Assembly (NCBI RefSeq): GCF_900142925.1
Contig: NZ_FRCN01000009.1
Location: forward strand, 282,494 to 346,493
Direction: 5' to 3'
From: Chitinophaga sp. CF418
Lineage (GTDB): Bacteria; Bacteroidota; Bacteroidia; Chitinophagales; Chitinophagaceae
Length of the DNA: 64,000 bases
In this document: one piece after another, positions 1-12,800 of the stretch
Layout of the letters: each line of letters begins with the position of its first letter
Numbering within the stretch: position 1 is the stretch's first letter
Position numbers and translations under genes: made by a program
The notes under the pieces: generated by a model
The model's input: the letters and a program-made list of their open reading frames with translations, nothing else
Databases searched by the model: none
Told to the model about the DNA's origin: nothing

Positions 1-777
1 GATGTCTATGGCAACCCTCCAAGCCCTATCAGGCTTAATGCCTCATATATCGGTAGTACGCCAAACCAGGGCTGGATGGCTACGATCATTGCGCATGAAA
101 TAGGTCATACTATTGGTTACCGCCACACTGACTATTTCAACCGCGCATACAGCTGCGGTTCCGGTGGTAATGAAGGTGATGCAGGCGTAGGCGCCGATCA
201 TATACCAGGTACTCCGACAGCAGGCGATCCTAACAGCTGGATGCTGGCTTGTATCGGTACCGGTGTAAGCCGTCCGTTTAATGCCAACGACGTGATAGCC
301 CTCAACTACCTGTATGCCAGCATCTCCGGTAGCAATCCTATTCCTGATGGCACCTACAAGATTGTAAGTGAAGCCAGCGGAAAGGTAGTGGATGTAGATG
401 CTAACTTTATCAACGACAACGGTACTAAAGTACAGCAATGGAGCTGGCTGAACGGTGCTAATCAGAAATGGTCCTTCTCTTACCTGGGTGGTGGTTACTA
501 CCGTATCACCAGTGCCGCCAGCGGTAAAGTGCTGGATGCAGACGCTAATATAATAGCAGCCAATGGCACCAGGATACAGCAATGGGATTGGTTAGGCGGT
601 GATAACCAGCAATGGTTGTTACAGCCTCAGGCCAATGGCACCTATGCTATCATTAACAAACGTAGCGGAAAAGTGCTGGATGTAGACGCCAACAATATCG
701 CTAACGATGGCTCCATCATGCAGCAATGGGCATGGCTGAACGGCGGTAACCAACGCTGGTATATACAGACGCCCTGA
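1..777 (+). CDS. Secreted HEIGH-type zinc metalloprotease with C-terminal ricin-like lectin domain (5' partial)
   Basis: The reading frame is open from base 1, so the N-terminus (signal peptide and first part of the protease) lies outside the window; 258 residues are visible. Residues 32-42 form the extended zinc motif HExxHxxGxxH (HEIGHTIGYRH), typical of metzincin-like and M57/HEIGH peptidases: three histidines bind zinc and the glutamate is the catalytic base. From about residue 113 there is a beta-trefoil ricin-type domain with three similar units, each ending in a Q-Q-W followed by N/D-Q-x-W; such modules bind sugars. The protein is probably exported and hydrolyses protein near glycans. 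A rho-independent terminator follows directly. The family call is firm; the substrate cannot be read from the sequence. Confidence 0.88.
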   Translation, partial: DVYGNPPSPIRLNASYIGSTPNQGWMATIIAHEIGHTIGYRHTDYFNRAYSCGSGGNEGDAGVGADHIPGTPTAGDPNSWMLACIGTGVSRPFNANDVIALNYLYASISGSNPIPDGTYKIVSEASGKVVDVDANFINDNGTKVQQWSWLNGANQKWSFSYLGGGYYRITSAASGKVLDADANIIAANGTRIQQWDWLGGDNQQWLLQPQANGTYAIINKRSGKVLDVDANNIANDGSIMQQWAWLNGGNQRWYIQTP

Positions 778-791
778 GCTAATTGATGTAT

Positions 792-818
792 AAGCGGGAG
801 TGAGGCCCGCTTTTTTGT
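792..818 (+). terminator. Rho-independent terminator after the metalloprotease gene
   Basis: A GC-rich hairpin (AAGCGGG, 7-nt loop, CCCGCTT) is followed by six T. It lies 15 nt after the protease stop codon. Confidence 0.85.
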
Positions 819-842
819 TACTGCTTATACGTGACTCTCCAA

Positions 843-878
843 AAAAATACCGGCGCAAAATCATCGATCTTACGCCGG
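843..878 (-). terminator. Terminator of the giant-protein operon
   Basis: Inverted repeat ACCGGCG/CGCCGGT with a loop of about 17 nt that can partly pair. On the minus strand it is followed by a run of T (AAAAAAA on the plus strand at 841-847). It lies just past the stop codon of the 3981-residue protein. Confidence 0.75.
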
Positions 879-899
879 TTTCAGGGAGCTAGTCAATAT

Positions 900-3800
900 T
901 TACATTTCAGTGATATACTGAACGCCGAGATTTAAGGATCTCAATCTTACCAGCGGCAATGGCTGTTCTGTAAGATTAGAGAAGATCGTCAGATCAAACC
1001 ATAAGGCAGCATTATTGCTCACCGGAGTCCGGCTGTTATACCACAATCCTATACTGCCTGCCCAATCAGCAATCATATCTGCCAGCTTTTTGTTGCCGGT
1101 ATTCGCATCAGGTTTGACCTGTATACTCTGTATCGGCTGCATGATCACCGGCAGGGCTACATTCGCTGTACTTGCATTAAGCGGATACGTATACTGGCAG
1201 CTCATCAGGATGCTGACGGTATCCTGCGAATTCTCCTTCAGTAACGCGTTGAACAGGTTTGTAAGCTGCGTACTGAGTGGTGCGTAATTATGCTGTCCTG
1301 ACGGAGCATTGATCGTTGATATATCTACCGGTATATCACTATCGGTAGTAGGATGGTATGGATTCGAAAACTCTACCGTACCCGTTGTATATATAAACGG
1401 TTCGCTGCTCTGCTTACCTGGTACGAGTTCTACATTTCGCCTGATGAATGCCGTGGTGGCTGCATCCTGCCGTGCGAGAATATTCATCATCGGTATGATC
1501 ACCCTTCTGCCGGGTATTACTTGTCCTGCCTCTGCAGATAATGGCTGTCCGCCTTTTGTATAATAATAACAGAAATCTCCGATGCAGGTACCCGTATATA
1601 CCTGGCGTTCGTATCCTGTGATATCTACAAGCGGTTCTCCGATACCTGCCGGCGGTAAGCCATGTACCGATACAATAAGCGCCTGTACATCATCTATTGT
1701 CGCCGATCCTTCCTGTATGTAGAAGCTATAAGGCAGCACATCCGTACTTGTATACCTCATGTTGCTACGCGGCATTGCCATCATATTGCTTTGTGACGCA
1801 GTGACCACCTGCAATACCAGCGCTGCATACGAAGCAAGTGCAGTAGACACTGTATTCAGCAGTGGATCGTCATCAGCGGTGCCGGCAGTTACCTGGGTAA
1901 GCTGCTTTTCCAGCACGGCATATACATATGGCGATACTGTAATGAACTCTGCCAGTTGTGGGAAGGCATCCTCAATACCCAGGAGCATCACATTGCCAGT
2001 GTCTGCTACATTGAAGTTGATGTTGAAGTCGAGTTGATCCTGCGGATAGTGAATCTGTAAAGAATAGTCAATATTATAGTTCCAGTTCAGCAACTGACTG
2101 ATGTCTGAAGGATCTGGTGGAACGCTTGACGCTCCCGACTGATTTACCATAGATGGCGCTACCGGGAATTCACGTATCGGCATCGGTACCTGTATCTTAC
2201 CCAGATCGCCGGTCAGCGGACTATCATTGATAGATAGTGGTGTGACAAAACTCAGCCAGGTAGATGCTTCATATCCCTGAATGTTCGGCAAGGTGCTGAT
2301 CTGATGTTCGATAGAACTGCCGGCAAAGCTAAGATCAAGATCTACATAAGGTAGTAGCTCATTACCACTGCCTCTCACAATCTGTGGCGATGAGATCAGG
2401 AATGGAAGCGTGGCCGAGGCGCTCGTTTGCAGGGCTAGCTTCGGAGAAGTGAACGTAATAGAATCACTATTGTTGCCTTCATTGATCGCGGTCAGTACCA
2501 CCTTAGTAAGTGGCGGCATAACAATATTTCCGGTCATATCTTTAAAGCCGGTATTTACTGTCACCTGTGTGCTGCCGGCAATCGCCTGTCCGCTCAGCTG
2601 AAGTATCACCCGTTTGGTATTTTTAGGATCTATGCCGGAGCTGTTTACACTAAGTCCATCGCTTGCTGTAAAGTTACTGCTGGTGTTGGCGGCTGCCTGG
2701 TCAGGCGGATTGGTGAATACCAGGTATACAAGCGTTTTGTCTGTATCGTCTACCAATGCACCTTCAAACTTGAAGTTCCGGCTGATGTTGCCATAGAGAC
2801 GCGGAGCAATATCAGCAGTAGCATCTGCGCTTACTGTTGCATGGAACTGAATACCTGCCTGTGTTGTATAGGCATTACCCAATTTCACCAGTAATGATTG
2901 TTTAAACGCTTCTTTTACTGCAGCGGCATTGGCCGTTTCATCCTTGAAGACAGGTATCATCCACTCTTTCACAATATCAGCCAGCGCTTCTTTATTGGCC
3001 AGCAGATCTTTCAGGTAAGTAGTCTGCTTTTTGTTGTCTACCAGCTGGATGGCAGCTGTAAACTCGGGCGACAATACATCATCTATGCTGCTGAAGAACT
3101 GATTACCCCAGCGGTCCATATCAATACCGGTAAAATCAACATAAGTGGATGGCGTATTGAAATCTATACCCGTTTTTTCAGAATAGTTATAAATCGGCAC
3201 CTGCTGACGTGACTCCAGTTTATTGGATATCGGTCGTGGTGCGAACATATCCGGATCAGCCGGATCGTTGATGTTGTAGGCTACCGGCGTCAGGGTTGTT
3301 TTATCCAGCCCCAGTCTTACCGCCCAGGTCTCCTTATTGTTGCCTGCATCTTCGCGGTCTGTGCCTGTTGCTATGCGAATCTGGTATTTACCGGCTTGCA
3401 ACAGCGCTGCTTCAAACCGTGCAGCAAATGTATTGAGACTATGTGTATTTCCTCCCTGTGTATCGGCGAGCGGCGCCACTTCCGTTACAGTCTGCAGTAT
3501 GCCTCCTGTGGTTTCAAGATCACCTGATGCCGCATTTTTGGTACGCTTTATCGTGAAGCTGAGATCAAGCCGGAATATCTGTTCAGGATTCAGATTGGTA
3601 GTATCAATAGCGAAAATCAGCGGGTGTGCTGCATCTGGTGCAGCTACATCTGTGAGGCCCTTCGCCCTGTTTTCGAGGAAGAGATAGATGGATGAGATCC
3701 AGTCTTCCACAAGGTCAGAAACCTGGGTAGATGTAAGCGTATACCCCTTCTGCAGCAATGTTGTATCTACTGTGTAGGCGATGCCATTAGGATCGGTCAG

Positions 3801-6800
3801 CTGATACCACAACTGTTCATACACCGCCATATCTTTCTTCGCCTGTTCAATGATCGTTGAAGTGGCTTCCTGCGGAACATCAGGATAACTGAACTGTGCA
3901 ATGCCTGTATACGTCTGTGTCTTGTCAGTATTACTGATATTGTTGATGCTTAAGGTGATCAGCAGATTTTCCGGTACATTATCCACCTGTATGGTCACTG
4001 TCTGTTTGTCTCCACCCAGGGTGATGCCTTTGATGCTGATGCCATGGTCCAGGCTGTAGTTTAATGGGTTGGTGGCTGATGTCTCATCAAGCGGTTCGGT
4101 GAACCATCCTGTGATGCTTGTGGCGCTCGCAGCTTTGGCGTACATGAGGCCCTGATAATAGCTGTCGCCGAATGAGAGGTTGAGCTGTAATTGCGGTTTT
4201 GCATTGTTGTCTGTATTCACTTCCCAGGATGCTGCAACAGAAGGCCATTGGTTCAGTCCTATGATCGCGTCAGTATACCCGGTAAGCATCGGCGGCATAT
4301 TCAGCTGACTGTTGCCCGATGGCTGGGACAGTGTTGTAATGATCCGGTTACCATACAGGTCCTGCCATGCATAGTCTATCTGCAGCAAGCCACCCAAACC
4401 ACGATATGGACTGCTTGCCTGATCAGGCATAACACCGGCTGTTAATTTAACGTTCTTGGCGAAACGGCTGTAGGGGACTGATTGCGTATAGCTCCATGTA
4501 TCACCTTCGGCCAATGCTCTCGGATAAGCCATCTTATCGTTTGTATCCTGTTCCTCTGTTTCTGTGGATGGTGTGGCCGGCAGCCCCAGGTTACTCGCTG
4601 CGAAATAATTGTTCTCAGCCACCTGGTAAGATAACATGTTGTAGGTATTAAGCAGGAACAGCATGCCATAATCCTGGTCGGAAGGATTATCAGGTATTGT
4701 CGCAGGTACCGGCCGTTCTGCTGCTATGCCGGCCACTCCCGGCGCCACAGTTGAGGTACGTATATCTGGTCCCCCCTTAATGATGATCTGCTGATTGTCG
4801 GCAAAGAGGCCCGCTACTTCCTGGTTTTTGCCTCCCAATGCTGCCAGGTCTTCTCCGTAGTAGGAAGCAATACTTTCAAATGTATTTCCTCCATTACTGG
4901 TACCTATGGTCACTGTCATGACCGGCAGGTAAAGTGCTGTATACAGCGGCAATACATCCGGCCAGCTTGTCTGTAGAGGATTGGCTGCTTTAATGGCATC
5001 AGCTGTTGTGCCAAAATAAGTGGCGATCGCATTCAGGTTACCACCCGGAGCGCGCCCTTCAGGTCTTACTTCATACACGCCTTCATCTACCAGCAATGCT
5101 TTGCCAGCCCTTAATGTGAGTGTTTGGTTATCAGTAACGATGTCGGCTACATTGCCATAATATTTGTATGCGAGGTCAGACAATGTCTGTGTTCCATCTG
5201 AAGACAGACTACGCTGATAAGGATTGGCTTCTGCAAATAATACAGCATGTGATGTATCGATCGCTTCACCGGTAGCCAGTACATTCATGTAGTTGGTCAC
5301 ATTGTTCCGTAATGCCTCATCAGTTGGTGCGGTGTACAACACCAGCAGGGAAAGCGTAGCCTCATTGTTATCGTTGAATATCCTGTCTGGCAGACCGCTG
5401 CTGCTACCGGAATTGTAATAATACAGGTAGTAACCGCCACCCCTGGTGATGCTTGCCTGCCAGAGCAAGCGGATGAATTCCGATGTCTCATTCAGCAATA
5501 CCATCTCTTCCTGTTGTTCAACCGCCAGGGAGATTGTGCCAGGGCCACTGTCCGGACGGGTTTCTGTGGATAGGTTCACCTGTGCAATACCCATCGTCAG
5601 ACTGTTGAGTGCATCTGTCTGGATACCTTGTGTAGTAGTACCGTTGGAATCTACACCATAGGCAACAGTCAGGGTTGCGATCAGGGAATTGTCACCGCCG
5701 ATGCCGCTGACCATTTTTTCAAGCACTTCTACATTGCTGCCATCAGCACCCATGATCTCATAAGTAGTCAGTGTATTCGGACTGTCAGTAACTACCGGTA
5801 CTTTCTTAATGGTAAATGAAACCAGTGATCCATAACCATAATAAGTAACAGGTGTATTGACCATTGTGCGACTAGCCTCATCGTAGCGTCCTATCAGCAT
5901 CTTAACCCTTGGGTTCACCAGGCGTGTTTGCGGATCGGGCAGCTGCAGGAGTGTATCCGGCAATTGCCACAGGCTCAGTGCTGGTACGCCGCCGTTATCG
6001 CCGCCATAAGGCATTGTAAAGGCAGAAGCGCTGTTCCAGCTGATCTGTGATGTGAATGGATAAGTAGAAGCTTTTGTGATAAAGGCATCCTGTGCACCCA
6101 GTGAAGAAAGCGGTATGTCAAGAATATTGCTGGTAGCATACCCCTTTACAGCACTGATCTGCTGGGCATCGTAGGAGCCCGGTACCAGTGGCAATACCAG
6201 TTGGTCAGGATTATCGCCGGAGAAGGTCAGCCAGGTCAGCGCAGATGTTTTGGATAACTGTATATCGAAATTGTCTGTGCCGAGGTCCGGTATCTGGAAT
6301 TGTTGTCCCGTCAGGGAATACAGCCCTGCATAGTCAGGTAGTGCCAATACACCTCCGTTGTCTGTCACCCACATACCGGGATAGTTTGGTGTAATGCCAT
6401 TTGTCGGAAGCCGTAGCCCTGCCATATAGTAACGGGAGGTCATACCGGATAAATGCTGCAGACCGTTCGTAGCCTGTATTTCGCTGATCAGTTCACCTAC
6501 TTGGAATTGCTGCAGGTTGGCGATGTTGATATAGCCGGTTACACGCTTGTCAAAGAGGTCTGTAATCGTACCATTTTCAGCAGGGACTGCCAGCTGTTGC
6601 TGAGTTATATTGTACTTGGAAGCGATCTTATTCAATGTATCATCGCCTGCTGTCATACTATCGAAAGAAGGAATAGCAAGTGTAGCCACGGGTAGCAGTA
6701 AGCCGGCGAGATTAGTAATATTGCCGCTGTTGATAAGGTCGCCCGCAGACACACCAATGGCCTTCGCCACATCATTCAGTGACTGTCCTGCCATTGTTTT

Positions 6801-9800
6801 ATAAGGGGCCTTATCGGGGTAATTGATTGTCACACCTGCAGACAAAGTATTGGCGGTATCCTGGTTAGCAACAGCTAAATCCTTACCTGTAAAGCCTGCG
6901 TAGTATATCGCTTTCGCGGCGATACTGTCAAATGTATCTGTTGCCTGTACGATATACGTGCTGTCTGTTATGCGCAGCTTTTTACCCGCGTTCAGCGTTG
7001 CTGAAACGTTGTCTGTAAACAAGGCCTCAACTGTATACAGGTCTATGCCCGCTTTTTGATTTACCCAGTTGACGATATCATTTACAGTCTGATTGTCCTG
7101 CAGGTAATATTTAAAGTCCTTCAGCGATTCTCTGGCTGATTGCAGCATCTGGCGGCATATCAGCAGGAAGTAGTCACTATAGATGAAGCTGGCCATAGAG
7201 AGACCTCCAGCATCGTCCATGATAAACGCTTTCAGGTTGCCCGCATCTTCTTCTTTTTCTACCTGTACAGCCAGTTCATTGAAGTACTGTCTGAGGTATT
7301 CTGTGTAGGAAGTAGAGGTACTGTTATACGCCGCAAAGTCATACGAAATGCCTTTATAGTCTGTGCCATAGTCCGGCAATGTCAGTAACATTTCCGGTGG
7401 AACAGGGAAATAAGTGGCATCTGTTTCTCCTGATTCAGGTGCATTTACGGTAAGCGTAAACTGGTTAGTCATAAACGCACTTACATCTGCAGGAGTGATC
7501 GGTGTCGGGTTGGCAGTATCACTCAGGTAATCCAGCAGTGCTGCGAGTTGAAGATCTGTTACAATGGCGGCGTCCACCTGTTCACTGGTGACTGGCCCTG
7601 ATTGTATGGCTGCAACAGCCCAACGGAATATCTGTTTGCCTAACAGTTCAAAAGAGGTATCGTTGCCCGCACCATATGCTTTCAGTCTACCGTTGTCCTT
7701 ATCATCCTGCGGTGGTGGTACAGATTGTATAAAGAGCATGGCAATATAACATGCCAGTTGCTGGGATACAGTGGTGGCGGTATCTCCCGCCATGGTAAGG
7801 CCAAGACCTGCATATGCGGTGAGCGGAGCAGGGACTGCTGCCTTTTGTAAGTTGGACCATACAGGGTTGAGAGCATCGCGTACTGCCATCAATTCTTTTT
7901 GGTCGTAATATAGTCGTCTGCTTCTTCTTTGCAAAACAGTAACACCGGCGCTAAGCAGCTGCAGCTGTTCTGTAGTAGTCCATGGTGCTGTACCGCCAAT
8001 AGCCTTGATGGTAACACTTTCCTGTATCCTTGCAGAGAAGCTGAAGCTGATCTTTATCTTGAAGAGACCCAGGTTGATGGTAATACGGAGCGACACACTT
8101 ACTGATGCGATCAGGGATAGTTCTATCGGTTCATATGGTGCAAAGGTGATCTGCACCAGCAGGCTAAGGGCCACATCCACATCTGCTTTCACAATAGCAA
8201 AATCCACGGTGCCATACAGCTTACCCATGATACCTACGGTACCACGGAACCAGAAGTAATAAGATGTTTCCAGTTGGGTATTGTTGCCGCTGCCATCAGT
8301 GAGCTGGTAAGGATTCCATTTGGCCAGTATCCCTTCGAGTATGGCTACAGCAGTAAGACTGAATCCGGCCTTGAGTATACCTGCATCGAAAGAATAGCCG
8401 AAACCAAACTGCATACCGAAGCCGAATACGAGCACGGGATTGAATGTACCATTAGTGGCGGCGGGTACTCTGTTGGTAGTGGCGCTGGACAACTTACCGA
8501 AATAAACGCCTGCCGATCCCATCACCGGGATGGGTATACCCACAGGTGTCCAGATGAGCGTCTGGAAGGTAAAGGAGCGTGAGAAATCTTCTTTCCAGGG
8601 GAAGCCAACATCTACCTGGAAGTCGCCATTGGTAAATACCGCAATACCGAATACAGGCAGTGTGATATTAAACTGCCCCATATTGATCTTGCGCATCACA
8701 TCCGGCAATACGATCTCTGCCTGGTATACTCCCACACTGTCGCTGATCTTTTTATACATGATCTGGAAGTCGAGCCCCTTGAATATCTTGGCAGGCTCGC
8801 CTTCAAGGGCAAGGCGTAATCCATATAGGTTAGGATCGTTAAACACGATCTGCATTGTGATGAAGTACTGTGTAGCCTCGGCTGTTGCTACTGCCAGTGC
8901 TACTGCATTGGGTTTGTCGTCCCCCAGGCGCAGCAGGCCAAAGTCCATGCCGGTTAGCCAGGAGCTGTTGGTATCAAAATGTATATCCGGTATTTTACCG
9001 GGATCGGTACCCGGAAGTGCAGACATACAGGCAATAGCCGCCTGTACATTGTCGGCGGTTTTAAAACAATCGAGCGTTACATGCTGACCTAAGGCTAACA
9101 GGCGCAGGTCCAGGTATTTGTTGCCCTGTCCGGGAGGCGCTGGTGTGGTTTCTGGTTTGGCTGCATTCCAGCTGGGGATATCTCCCCATGCAGAGGTTGC
9201 GTCCAGCGTAACGATCACACCATTTTTGCTGTCATCTGGGTCTTTAGTGTTGTATGAAACCCTGATGCCTTTGATGGTAACGAAACCAAGGTTGATCGGG
9301 CCTATGTTGACCTCAAAGCTTACTTTGTTGGCGGTAAAATCGTACACCAGTGAAAGGTTATTGAGCGGGATGCTGTTCAGCACATTCCATGGCGAGGCCA
9401 GTCCGAATGCCGAGCCGGTAGCCCACGATACCATTGTTTCGATCAGGCTTCCTATGGTAGTAGTGTCTTTGAACTTCAATGTGGCGATCTGGTGGGGTGT
9501 CCCGTCTACGTCCTTCGTTTCTACCTCACCGGTAAGTATACCCCAGGTAATACCATATGCCTGGTAGTCAGGATTGAAATTGTAGAAGGCATTAATTTTA
9601 ATCTTATTCCAGGTGATATCAGCGGAGATGGCGCCATAGTTGCCTACGGTTGCGTCCTCTGTTTTCTTTCCATACCCTAACTGCGCATTGGCGATCACCT
9701 TAAGGCCGAGAAATTCAATGTTCCATTCGGACGCTGTTTTTGCACCGAATTGCCAATAAGATGTCGCGGTATTAATAGTGAATGAAAGTCCGTCGATACC

Positions 9801-12800
9801 GTAGTTATATTGTTCAGGAGGCGTCCAGCTGTTGCCAATATAATACGAAAGCATATCCCCGATCTTCACAACGCCCGATGTCTGCTTACTGGCAAATGTC
9901 CAGCCTTTACCTGTGGCATAGATGCCGCTGAGTTCCATACCGATCTTTGCAGCGTCAGGCAATACAGTGATCTGACCACCCAGGAATACGGTATTGATAG
10001 AATTATTACTGTTGACGTTGAAGCTGAGGTTATCTATGCTGAATATCCCCGCCACATTCAGCGGTTTGTCGGGTTCCAGCAGCGCATCTATCTGATAATA
10101 TTTTTGAGAAGGAGAATAATTGTAATTGAACTCTGTTACAGAGGTAGCCAGGTCAAGTTGTCCGCCAAACAATGCCAGCAGGTCACTGAGCTGTATAGTA
10201 CCATCTGTAAGGCCACCGTAGAGTGAGAAATCAGGATAGCCACCCACCATCGTAATAGTGCCATTACCTATGGTAAATGATCCTGTAGCCAGGAAATTAG
10301 TAGTACGTTTGCTGACGTCGGCAACATCATAAATGCTGATATCAATGGTAGGCGTTATGGTGAACAGCGGGTTCTGTGAAATGGTCCATGGGCTGTTCGT
10401 CGTCATTTCAAACGACATATAGTCGAAGCTGAGGGACGTCGAGTTATACATCAGCTGCATTTCCTTCAGACCGAAACCTGCCAACTGATTGAGCGGTGTG
10501 GGGAGTGCCTGCACCAGATTAACACCGCCTGCAGCCTGGTAGATAGAAGCTATACCAGGATAATTTCCTTCAAACGCTGCTGAGAGCAGCCAGGTGTTTT
10601 CTCCTACAGGATATTCGATCTGAAGACCTACATTTGTACCGTTATTTTCTATGGTACCCAATATGCCACCCTGTACAGGGAAACCGCCTTCGTTCACCTT
10701 CATGGTAAAACCGGGATTCCGGAACAATATCCATGGGATATTGTCAATTGTCCATACCTGGTCTGCCGTAGCTGTGACCTGGGTGATCACCGGGCCGGAT
10801 TCCGCAGTGTAAACCAGGCTTATATTCATCTTTACATTGACGAACGACAAGGTCGTAGCTCCCGAAACAGTCACTTTGGTGATGGCGCCGTCACCATTCT
10901 TTTCGGCGACAATATTTTCTTCCGGTACTGCAATGGAAAATGTATTGCCGGTCACCTTAGCAAAGAAGTCACTGAAATAAGTTTTTGGAAGGGCTTTCAA
11001 TAAATTGATAGTGCCGTCAGACCATGCAGCAATAAGTTGATCGTATACCTCCTGTAGTGTGAGCGGGCCCGCTTCCTCCTCTGCAATATCCGGTTCTTCC
11101 GTGTATTCTCCTCCATTATTCCTGAATGATGTTAAACGCTCCCTGAACCGTTCACGGCGATGCCGTAATGTAAGCGATTCCTTTGTTCCCGCGGCAACAC
11201 TCGCACGTTCTGCATATACGGCGCCCGCATCGGCTTCAACCACAGCGTGCGTTCCTGCCAACCCCAACATCAGTTTATCATGTATATTCTGCTGATAGTA
11301 GTTTCCCAGGGTGGTAAAGTAGCGATTGAGTGAGTATGATGAGTTGATCGATGCGAGAGTAGAAGCTACAATGTTGTCAAGTTGCTCCAGATACACATCG
11401 GGCTTAAGACCTCCTCTGGTTTTCAGGAATGAATTAAAAGAAAGATCCCTCAGTGCCATTGCCCATTCTTTGCAACCCTGTGCAATCGTATCATAGTTGT
11501 CGGCAGCAAGGATTGATGGATAATTGGAGGCGTCATTTTCGCCTTTCTTAGGCACCTGCATAAACGGTCTGCCCAGGCTGATCACCAGGCTGGATGTTCC
11601 CTGACCCTCAAATATAGCAGGCAGCGTTGCGTTCCCATAAAAATAATTATATACATCCTGCGGTACGGTACCGATTGAGATCACGAAGATTTGTTTGCTG
11701 CTTGCATTGGCAAGTTTAGCGGAAATGTCTGCGGATATATCAACATACTTCCCATTATCATAACCTTTCAACAACTCGATCTTGTAAGTATTGTCGATAG
11801 CCGGCGTAACATACGTTGTTAATTCATTAATTAATGCTTGCAGTTTGGCGGGGGAATATTCCTGCACATAATCATCTGGCGGAAAATAAGTAGTTGATAT
11901 TGTCTTTTTCAGCGTAGCCAACGTTTTGTCGCGAGCATCAATGTCGGTTCGGAGAGCGTCTACGTATTGAAAAATATCGGCTCTTGCCGGATTGCTGAAA
12001 TGCAGAATGACCAATGGTTTCTCGAGTAGCCGTAAGAGATCGAGTGCTGATAATGCCAGGTTAAGGCTCATTTCCCCCGAGTTTGATTCGAACTGGTGCA
12101 AGCCATAAACAGGCCAGAGGCTCATTGCCGCCGGGTTGACGGAATAGACATCGTATACGGCCTGTACGTTTTTAGTGCGTGTAGCCAAATCAGGATTAAA
12201 CGTTTGTTGGGTAGTATACCACGACCATACGTTCGTTGATACTTTGGCAACGGAGTCGGAGGTAAATTTATATGCCAGCTTGTTGAACGGTCTGGATGCC
12301 ACGGAGAGATTGAATCTGTCCGGGTTGCCGGGTATCTGCACTGCACTTGTTACGCTGTACCCCTTTAGCATTTCCCACAGATAGGGTTCCAGCCGCAGGA
12401 AATACCTGACTTTCAGCTGGTCTGCAAAATTAGTTGTCATGGAGTCTGCTCCCCCTGTAAAACCGAGCATGATCTGCGGAGTATCTACGGGAGCCGGAAA
12501 TGGTTTAAACGTGATGTTCTGACAGTCACCGTATCTTATTATTGCCCCATTGATCTGTAAAGGGTCCAGATCAGACAATAAGACAGCAAGTTTATCAGCA
12601 GTCTCTTGTCCGCCGGCATAGTATACTACAATGCTTCCTGCATATGATGTGGTATCGATAATGCGCTTCATGATGTTGACCGTTGTGGCCTGATGCCCAT
12701 AGTTGAGCGTACCGTCCACATAAAAACGCAATTCTCCTTCTGTCTTGATAAGGCTGAGCATTTCTTCAATTGCATTGCCGGTATATCCATCCACTATATC

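Noticed and set aside
8530..9087. 185-codon plus-strand frame inside the giant gene
   Set aside because: Antisense shadow of a well-formed coding region; no independent features.
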